DNA of 64,000 nucleotides from QWHO01 sp039809865 (lineage in GTDB: Bacteria > Vulcanimicrobiota > Xenobia > Xenobiales > QWHO01). The notes below the pieces were generated by a model. It had not been told where the DNA came from, did not search any database, and saw only the letters and a program-made list of their open reading frames with translations. Numbering within the stretch: the first letter of the stretch is position 1; every line of letters starts with the position of its first letter. Shown here piece after piece: positions 59,081 through 64,000 of this stretch. The stretch covers positions 1 through 64,000 of the forward strand of contig JBDHVW010000030.1 in NCBI GenBank assembly GCA_039809865.1, read 5' to 3'. A program made the translations under genes and the position numbers.

Positions 59081-59273
59081 CGCCCGGGCCCCCGGCCCGA
59101 ATCTCCGACTTCGCTCCCAGCCCGATCGATCGCGCCCGGGGGGGTAGCCTCAAGTGCGTCGCCCGGGAAAAGGGTCGCGGGCGTCGGGTGTTGAAAAATT
59201 CTCCGTAGCTGGTTGCGTATGAATTGAGCCGGTTTCCGGAGACAGCTGACTTCCTGGATAGGGGCGCTGTCTC

Positions 59274-60915
59274 ATGGATTCATTCTTGCTCACGCTGGCC
59301 CGCCGCGATTGGGCCATCGTCTACCAACTGGGCCACGTCCTGGCCGCACTGTCCCGCCAGGCCTTCCAGCAACTCGGCTATGGCCGCTGGGACGCCTATT
59401 TTGCCGAGGTGCTTGGCCTCAGCTTCAGCACCGCGCGCCGTTTCATCGAGCTGGTCCTGGGGCTGGACCGGCCCCGGATCTCCGTGCCAGCTTCGCCGCG
59501 GGCCGCCTGTGCCCGGCCAAGGTGGAGCTCTTGTTGCCCTGTCTGCGCCGCATCACTCCGGCCGAGGCTTCGGCGCGCGTCGCCCAGGCAGAGCGATTGG
59601 GTGTGCGCGCCCTTCGGAAGAGCCTGGAGGTCGAGCTGGAGGCCGAGCCCGACCTCGTCTACGTCTCCTATGAGATGACCGGTCAGGAGGTGCTGGCCTG
59701 GCGCGAGGTGCGCGAGACCGCCCGCAACCATCTCGAGGCCCGCATTCCGCGGGCCGAGGTGCTCGAGTATGCCGTGGCCGAGTTTCTTTCCGGCGAGGAG
59801 CGCATGGCCTACGAGGAGGTCTTGCTCCCGCCACGGTCGGCACGCGTCGCCGGGGGAGTCGGGTTTCCGGTCGAGCTCGTCACGCCCATCCTGGCGTGCG
59901 ATCCGATCGAGCTCCAGGAGCAGGCCCGGGTCTTGCTGGAGGAGCGGAGAAGGATCGCTGTCCGCCAGGGTCAAGCCCTGTTGGAGCTGGTGTGCCAGGG
60001 GTGTCGCCGCCCGAATCTGGCCCGCATCGCCCGCCAGGAGCTCGGTATCAGTCCGAGCACCGCCTATAAGCGCATGGCCCTGGCGCGGGGTTGCGCCCGG
60101 CATCCCGAGCTCGAGAGCCTGTCGCCCGAGCGGGCGCTGCTCTTGTTACCTCTGCTGGACCTCGGTGTTTCCAACACCTGGACGGAGTTCGCCGCCCAGG
60201 TGAGCCTGCCCGAGCTGGAGCGCTGGGTGCGTCATGTGCGGTGGCAGAACACGTTCCGATTCGAGGAATTCCGGTCCTGGGCGTGGCGTGCCCCCAATCC
60301 GGGCGAGCGGCCCCCGGACCGGCGCACGGCCGGTCTGATCCCGATCCTGGCCCAGCGGGCCCTGGACGGCGCGCTGGCCCTGGCCGCTCGCGGGGTCGCG
60401 CGCGTGCTCGCCCGGGGTCGTTCGGGGTTCGGGCTGGAGCGGTTGCTGGAGGCTGTCCAGGTGTTGGAAGACACCCGGACCCGGGTCGGCTGGATGGTCC
60501 CGCGAAACTTCGTCCCGTTGCTCTACGAGGGGATCGATCTTGCGGGCGAGGGCCTGTTCACTGCGCCCGGAACGTGTCTGACGCGGATGTTCGAGCTGTT
60601 CTGCGAGCAGTACGGCTCGCAGAAAGGTGGTGGCCGAAGGGGCGCGTTCGGCGCCGAGACGGGCACTGTTGCCAGGCCCCGGGCTGCACGGGTCGTGGGA
60701 AGCTGCACGTACATCACCTGGTGTTTCGTTCCCGCGGGGGGGTGGATGATAGTTGGAATCTGGTGTTGGTGTGCAGTGCGTGTCACCGGTTGATCCACCT
60801 GGGGCTGCTGCGGGTGAGTGGCAGGGCGCCCGACGACCTGGTGTGGACGCGAGCCTGCGAGCGCTGGGAGAAGGGACGGCGCGAGCGCCGGGATCCATCC
60901 CCCCGTCGGAGTTGA
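59274..60915 (+). pseudogene. HNH endonuclease with helical N-terminal region, broken by two frameshifts
   Basis: Three frames must be joined: 59274 to ~59490 (MDSFLLTLARRDWAIVYQLG, GYGRWDAYFAEVLGLSF), ~59490 to ~60615 (ASFAAGRLCPAKVELLLPCL, EMTGQEVLAWREVRE, LGISPSTAYKRMALARG, VPRNFVPLLYEG) and ~60615 to 60915 with the HNH centre: CQAPGC-TGRGKLHVHHLVFRSRGG, WNLVLVCSACHRLIHLG. The pairs C-x4-C and C-x2-C with HH-L and N are those of zinc-bound HNH nucleases; the long helical front recalls DUF222-type HNH proteins, which are often repeated in genomes. Both breaks correspond to one lost base. If intact it would have ~547 residues. Pseudogene or sequence error. Confidence 0.75.
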
Positions 60916-61000
60916 TCCCGGGGTGAGTCTCGACCATCACCCGTTCATCGGTCTGCAACTCTTTCAGGTATTCTTCAGCACTGGTTGGTTTTCTCGATCC

Positions 61001-61582
61001 GTGAAAATGCCAGTCCTCTTGCTCGCGCTCGCCCTGTCGGGCTGTGCCATGCAGCCTCCTGCGAACGATTCGCGCGCGCTCGATTTGACGGAGGGCGACC
61101 GTTGCGCCATGGAAGTCGAGGACCAGTTCGAGTGGTCGGGGGATGCGCCGGCCAGCCTGCGCGTCGACGAGGCGGCCGGGTCGCTGGCGTCGGCGCGGCG
61201 CCGACAGGACGTCGAGTATCGCTTTGAAACGCGAGCGGGCAAAGGGGTCGTGGCGGCCGGCGCGTGCCCGAACGGGTTGGTGTTTGCTACCGATACGTTG
61301 GTGAACAGCCTGAGCCCGCCCGAGTTAAAGTTCGCACTCGGCCACGAAATCGGGCACCTCGAGCTGCGACACCACGCCACACTCAGAGGCCTGTCCCCCG
61401 GGCAGCGCGCGCGGGCTCAAGAGGACCTCGAGCTGGCCGCCGACTGCTTCGGGCTCGAGGCTTCGGGTGTCGGCCTGCAGGCAGCTTTCTCGGCTCTGCG
61501 CAACGTGGCCGCGCACGCTTCGATGGGCAGACCCACTTTGGAGCAGCGTCTCGCTCACCTTCGGAACTGCCCTGGCGATTAG
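61001..61582 (+). CDS. M48-like metalloprotease lipoprotein
   Basis: 193 residues from a GTG at 61001 (an ATG at 61007 is two codons on). Lipoprotein signal VKMPVLLLALALSGC with lipobox ALSGC. The zinc motif is HEIGHLELRHH (HExxH), with ELAADCFGLEA as the downstream third-ligand Glu region (ExxAD) of M48/BepA/LoiP-like peptidases. At ~190 residues it is a minimal catalytic domain. Probably an outer- or inner-membrane-attached periplasmic protease in envelope quality control. 61583-61812 contains AT-richer sequence with GGTTAC at 61699 and CATGCT ~31 bp later, perhaps the next gene's promoter. Confidence 0.88.
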   Translation: MKMPVLLLALALSGCAMQPPANDSRALDLTEGDRCAMEVEDQFEWSGDAPASLRVDEAAGSLASARRRQDVEYRFETRAGKGVVAAGACPNGLVFATDTLVNSLSPPELKFALGHEIGHLELRHHATLRGLSPGQRARAQEDLELAADCFGLEASGVGLQAAFSALRNVAAHASMGRPTLEQRLAHLRNCPGD

Positions 61583-61812
61583 GGCCACCTCCTTCCGATC
61601 AAACTCGGAGCCACCCCGAAGCCTGGCTCTCTGGCTTATGGACACTTTTTGGTGTTAGTAGTTGGTGGGTCATATATTTGGTTTTCTGAAAACCTGGTTA
61701 CTCGGAATTAAAGTAGGAAACATTTTAGAAACATGCTTTCTCTGGATGGGGTGACCGGGGTAGGGGATATTGGAGTTGCGAGCGCTTGCAAATGAGGACG
61801 GGAGAAATTGCG

Positions 61813-62388
61813 ATGAGACTCAGCAACACCGGCATCCTGGCGAGACCAATCCATTCTTTTGGGGATTTTGAAGTGAATCGGGCGGCCACCGTTGCCAGCG
61901 CCTTCGAGCCGAGAGATGGCTTCGTGCCAGGGGTTGCTTATGACGAAGCCGAGCAGTCTTGTTTTGCATTGGCGGCATTGGCTCGGAATCGTCGGCGAGG
62001 TGGCGGCAGCCAGTTGGCTCAGTATGCTGCCGGCTGGAGCGGACGCAGCTTCAAGCCGGGTCAGACGAGGCGCTGCGCCGATTTCGTCTCCGAGATGCTT
62101 CTTCAGAGCGGCACTGCTCCGTCCGGATTCCGTCGGGAAGTGCGCGCCGCCAACTTGCGCCGCTATGGCACGCCGGTGCGGGGCGGCATCGAGAACTTGC
62201 GCCCGGGAGACGTGGTCTTCTTCGGGAACACCTACCGCCGCGGACGTACCACGCACGTCGGCATCTACCTGGGCAATGGTCGATTCGTCCACCGGCCCAC
62301 GCGTGATGCCCCGGTGACGATCAGCAATATCAACAGTCCGCGCTGGCGGAGCCGCTACACGGGCGCCAACCGCATGGCCCAGGGCTGA
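61813..62388 (+). CDS. NlpC/P60 family cysteine hydrolase without signal peptide
   Basis: 191 residues from the ATG at 61813 with GGGAG upstream. Catalytic Cys in RRCADFVSEMLLQSG and His in TTHVGIYLGNGRFVHRPT, within the usual RPGDVVFFGN frame, define an NlpC/P60-type domain (residues ~80-185). Such enzymes cut peptide bonds in peptidoglycan. The first ~40 residues (MRLSNTGILARPIHSFGDF) are not a Sec signal. Followed after 35 bp by a GH114-like gene, also signal-less, so both wall- or matrix-active enzymes may leave by the same unusual route. Confidence 0.85.
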   Translation: MRLSNTGILARPIHSFGDFEVNRAATVASAFEPRDGFVPGVAYDEAEQSCFALAALARNRRRGGGSQLAQYAAGWSGRSFKPGQTRRCADFVSEMLLQSGTAPSGFRREVRAANLRRYGTPVRGGIENLRPGDVVFFGNTYRRGRTTHVGIYLGNGRFVHRPTRDAPVTISNINSPRWRSRYTGANRMAQG

Positions 62389-62423
62389 CCACAAAATTGC
62401 CAGGAACAGGAGTGGTGAATTTC

Positions 62424-63299
62424 ATGCAAGTCAACCTTCTGCCAACCGGCTCGCGGCCCATCCGCGCGTTCTCTCCCGCTCGAGCGTCTCAGGGGCCACC
62501 CCTCGAGGAACCCGATCCCTATCAGGACCGGTTCGAGCGTTCCGTCGGGGGATTGGCGAACATGCCCCGGCTGCAAACTCTCGCCAGAGCCACCTGGGGC
62601 AGGCCCCCCGCCTATTTTGCCTTCTCCTCCGAGCCCTTGCCTCCGCGGGCCGTCCAGCGACTGGCGAATCGGCATCATGGAAACGTGCTCATCGGCGTCG
62701 ACGCGGGGACCGACATCGGCGTGCGCCCGGGCAGCGACTATGAGGCGACCGTGCGCGCGGCGCGAGCGGCGGGAGCGCGGCTGCACGTCTATATCGAAGG
62801 CCCCGGGGGGCCTACGCTGGATCGGTGGAACCCGGGCGAGCTCGAGCGGATTCGGCGCGCGGCGGCCCGTCAGGGCATCGATACGCGTCGACCCGATTGG
62901 CTTGCGCGTTGGAACGCGGGACCGTGGAAGAACCACGCTTTCGAGCAGCTGCGCGAGTTCAAGCGTCAGGGGTTCGAATCGGCCGAGATCGACAATCTGT
63001 ATCGAGCTCTGGGGAATCGACCGGAACGGCTGGTCGCGTTTTACCGCGAGTATGCCGAGCAATTTCGGGCGGGGCACCTTCCCCGGGTCGTCCTGAAGAA
63101 CATCAACGAGCCTCAGATGCGAGCCCTGGTCGCGGCGATCCGCTCGGGGGACTTGCCGCGCGAAATGTTTGCCGACTTCCATATCTACGAGACCCAGGCG
63201 GGGCCCCGAGGCCGGTCCGCGGAGTTGGCGGCCGAGTTGGGGATTCGCACCTTGCTCAGTCATCGCACCCACGCTTATCAAGCTTCCGGGCCCTACTAG
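62424..63299 (+). CDS. GH114-like (endo-alpha-1,4-polygalactosaminidase-type) TIM-barrel protein
   Basis: 291 residues from the ATG at 62424 with AGGAG upstream. After a ~55-residue Pro-rich start (MQVNLLPTGSRPIRAF) without signal peptide comes an alpha/beta barrel: VLIGVDAGTDIGV, GARLHVYIEGPGG, QGIDTRRPDWL, FKRQGFESAEIDNLYRAL, LPRVVLKNINEP, FADFHIYETQ, IRTLLSHRTHAY. The GFE-x-x-EIDN phrase parallels the GFDGVE-x-DN catalytic region of GH114 and related polygalactosaminidases. These degrade galactosamine-rich exopolysaccharide. Assignment is by motif only and moderate. Ends at a strong terminator. Confidence 0.65.
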   Translation: MQVNLLPTGSRPIRAFSPARASQGPPLEEPDPYQDRFERSVGGLANMPRLQTLARATWGRPPAYFAFSSEPLPPRAVQRLANRHHGNVLIGVDAGTDIGVRPGSDYEATVRAARAAGARLHVYIEGPGGPTLDRWNPGELERIRRAAARQGIDTRRPDWLARWNAGPWKNHAFEQLREFKRQGFESAEIDNLYRALGNRPERLVAFYREYAEQFRAGHLPRVVLKNINEPQMRALVAAIRSGDLPREMFADFHIYETQAGPRGRSAELAAELGIRTLLSHRTHAYQASGPY

Positions 63300-63322
63300 G
63301 GCTGCTCGGTTCAAGGCAAAGA

Positions 63323-63352
63323 GAGGGCGCCCGCGACGGGCGCCCTCTTTTT
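63323..63352 (+). terminator. Intrinsic terminator
   Basis: Arms GAGGGCGCCCG (63323-63333) and CGGGCGCCCTC (63337-63347), loop CGA, then TTTTT; ends the NlpC/GH114-like unit. Confidence 0.92.
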
Positions 63353-63387
63353 GCCCTGTTTGGAATGACCGGCGTCAGCTGCTCGGC

Positions 63388-63420
63388 AAAAAAGAAAGGG
63401 GTGCCCGCCCGGGCACCCCT
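63388..63420 (-). terminator. Intrinsic terminator of the 107-residue protein gene
   Basis: Arms AGGGGTGCCCG/CGGGCACCCCT (63397-63420); on the minus strand it is followed by TTTCTTTTTT. Confidence 0.9.
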
Positions 63421-63442
63421 TTCCTGGCAGCGCGTGGGGGCG

Positions 63443-63766
63443 CTAGCCGCGGCCGTTCCCGCCGGTATTGCGGAGATCGCCCGAGGGCGGTTTGTCGGTC
63501 CTGCCCTGGCCTCCCGTGTTGCGGGAGTCACCCCCTCCGGGCGGCTTGTCGGGGCTGTCGTTGGGCGGGCGGCGGTCGCTCGGGGTCGTATTCTGACCAG
63601 CCGCCGCCAGGCTCCGAGGACTGTAGAGGTCATGGCTGCTCTGGGGCTCCGAAGGCACGTAACGGTCCCCCTGACCGGCGGCCTCCCCGGTCGTGGAGCT
63701 GGGGGCGGTAGCCGCGACCGGAATGGGTCGGAAGGGAATGGACTGCGCGTTGATGGTGGTGTTCAT
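63443..63766 (-). CDS. Disordered Pro/Gly/Ser-rich protein with short repeats
   Basis: 107 residues from the ATG at 63766 with GAAGGAGA upstream. N-terminus MNTTINAQSIPFRPIPV, then low-complexity sequence rich in Pro, Ser, Gly, Asp and Arg, ending in two related units (DKPPGGGDSRNTGGQGR and DKPPSGDLRNTGGNGR). No signal peptide, helix or cysteine. Same style as the 36488 protein: polar Thr/Asn/Gln start and no Sec signal. Upstream on the minus strand, GTAAC at 63850-63846 lies 36 bp before TACTTT (63810-63805), similar to the direct-repeat promoters. Function unknown. Confidence 0.7.
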   Translation of the reverse strand: MNTTINAQSIPFRPIPVAATAPSSTTGEAAGQGDRYVPSEPQSSHDLYSPRSLAAAGQNTTPSDRRPPNDSPDKPPGGGDSRNTGGQGRTDKPPSGDLRNTGGNGRG

Positions 63767-64000
63767 CGGGCATATCTCCTTCGATTTGTCTTGCAGCTGC
63801 AGGTAAAGTATCCCCCACCGGACCCGTTTCTACCGAGTCGAAAAGTTACAGGAGTTTTAATTCTGAGAAACTTGTGTAAACGGTCTTTTCGATCGGGTCT
63901 ATAATCGGCTGGTCAAATATGGGCACAAAAGTGTGTCCATACGCTGGGCGGGCAGTCAGCCGTCCTGTCTTAGCCCGCGGCCCCCGCTGAATCACCTTAT
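63767..64000. other. Intergenic end of window with promoter-like elements
   Basis: Contains the promoter region of the 63766 gene (minus strand) and, rightwards, a consensus-like TATAAT near 63900 preceded by TTTTCGATCGG. A gene or RNA may begin here and run beyond the window; nothing can be identified. Confidence 0.3.

Noticed and set aside
62940..62990. tRNA T-arm-like GGTTCGAATC
   Set aside because: Lies inside the GH114-like gene and no acceptor or anticodon arms can be formed around it.

Overview
This is a gene-dense, GC-rich stretch of a diderm bacterial chromosome. The envelope type is indicated by an SLH-domain porin, a broken porin gene, several lipoproteins and c-type cytochromes. 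SLH-anchored porins, many pseudopilins, transmembrane Ser/Thr kinases, abundant hybrid sensors and leaderless mRNAs fit a deep-branching lineage of the Vulcanimicrobiota/Eremiobacterota, Armatimonadota or Cyanobacteria-relative kind. No rRNA, tRNA or marker gene is present, so the phylum is a guess. I saw no insertion sequence, CRISPR array or prophage.

Layout. 1-4.4 kb: a minus-strand operon with a subtilase and a thermolysin-fold metallopeptidase, both lacking signal peptides, behind two small Ala/Gly-rich proteins. 4.5-11.5 kb: secreted beta-propellers, a frameshifted lipoprotein/propeller, a twice-frameshifted porin, a Thr-rich CHAP-like protein, a palindromic repeat cluster, a lipoprotein and a 34-codon leaderless ORF. 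11.7-20.5 kb: a pseudopilin locus with a GAF-GspF fusion, a membrane Ser/Thr kinase, a histidine kinase and a sensor-REC protein. 20.5-32.5 kb: a PLP decarboxylase, small secreted proteins, a hybrid kinase, the SLH porin, a FixL/FixJ-like pair and an FAD-oxidoreductase/cysteine-dioxygenase fusion. 32.5-34 kb: about 1.4 kb of degenerate repeats without a credible gene. 34-38 kb: a REC-TPR-SARP regulator facing two low-complexity proteins, one with a DUF1521 (MIIA) autocleavage-type domain. 38-48 kb: a sensor kinase, GspF, two more pseudopilin operons, a second Ser/Thr kinase, a cysteine peptidase/LysM/transglycosylase and a 58-residue protein. 48-52.3 kb: a large unknown protein, a di-haem cytochrome c and two CBS proteins. 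52.4-64 kb: another PilX-like/GspF pair, small secreted proteins, a CobB-type sirtuin, a PQQ-like propeller, a 56-residue membrane protein, a frameshifted HNH nuclease, an M48 lipoprotein, NlpC/P60 and GH114-like proteins and a disordered protein.

How the parts may work together. (1) Five CRP/FNR-type palindromes (TGAT-N4-RTCA) serve six genes with almost identical box-to-minus-10 geometry. The genes are the decarboxylase, hybrid kinase, FAD/CDO fusion, cytochrome c and both CBS proteins. Together with the adjacent FixLJ-like pair this looks like an oxygen/redox regulon. (2) Several genes for proteins without Sec signals share an upstream operator of GTTnAC hexamers repeated every 11 bp, next to an OmpR/SARP-type response regulator. 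This is a candidate export or predation/host-interaction regulon. (3) Four pseudopilin mini-loci carry three GspF proteins but no ATPase, secretin or prepilin peptidase in the window, and they sit beside membrane kinases. (4) At least six starts have a TAnnnT hexamer ending 6 nt before the start codon, so leaderless transcription seems common.

Five apparent single-base losses break three genes. All are in the same direction, so sequencing or assembly error is as likely as true pseudogenes.
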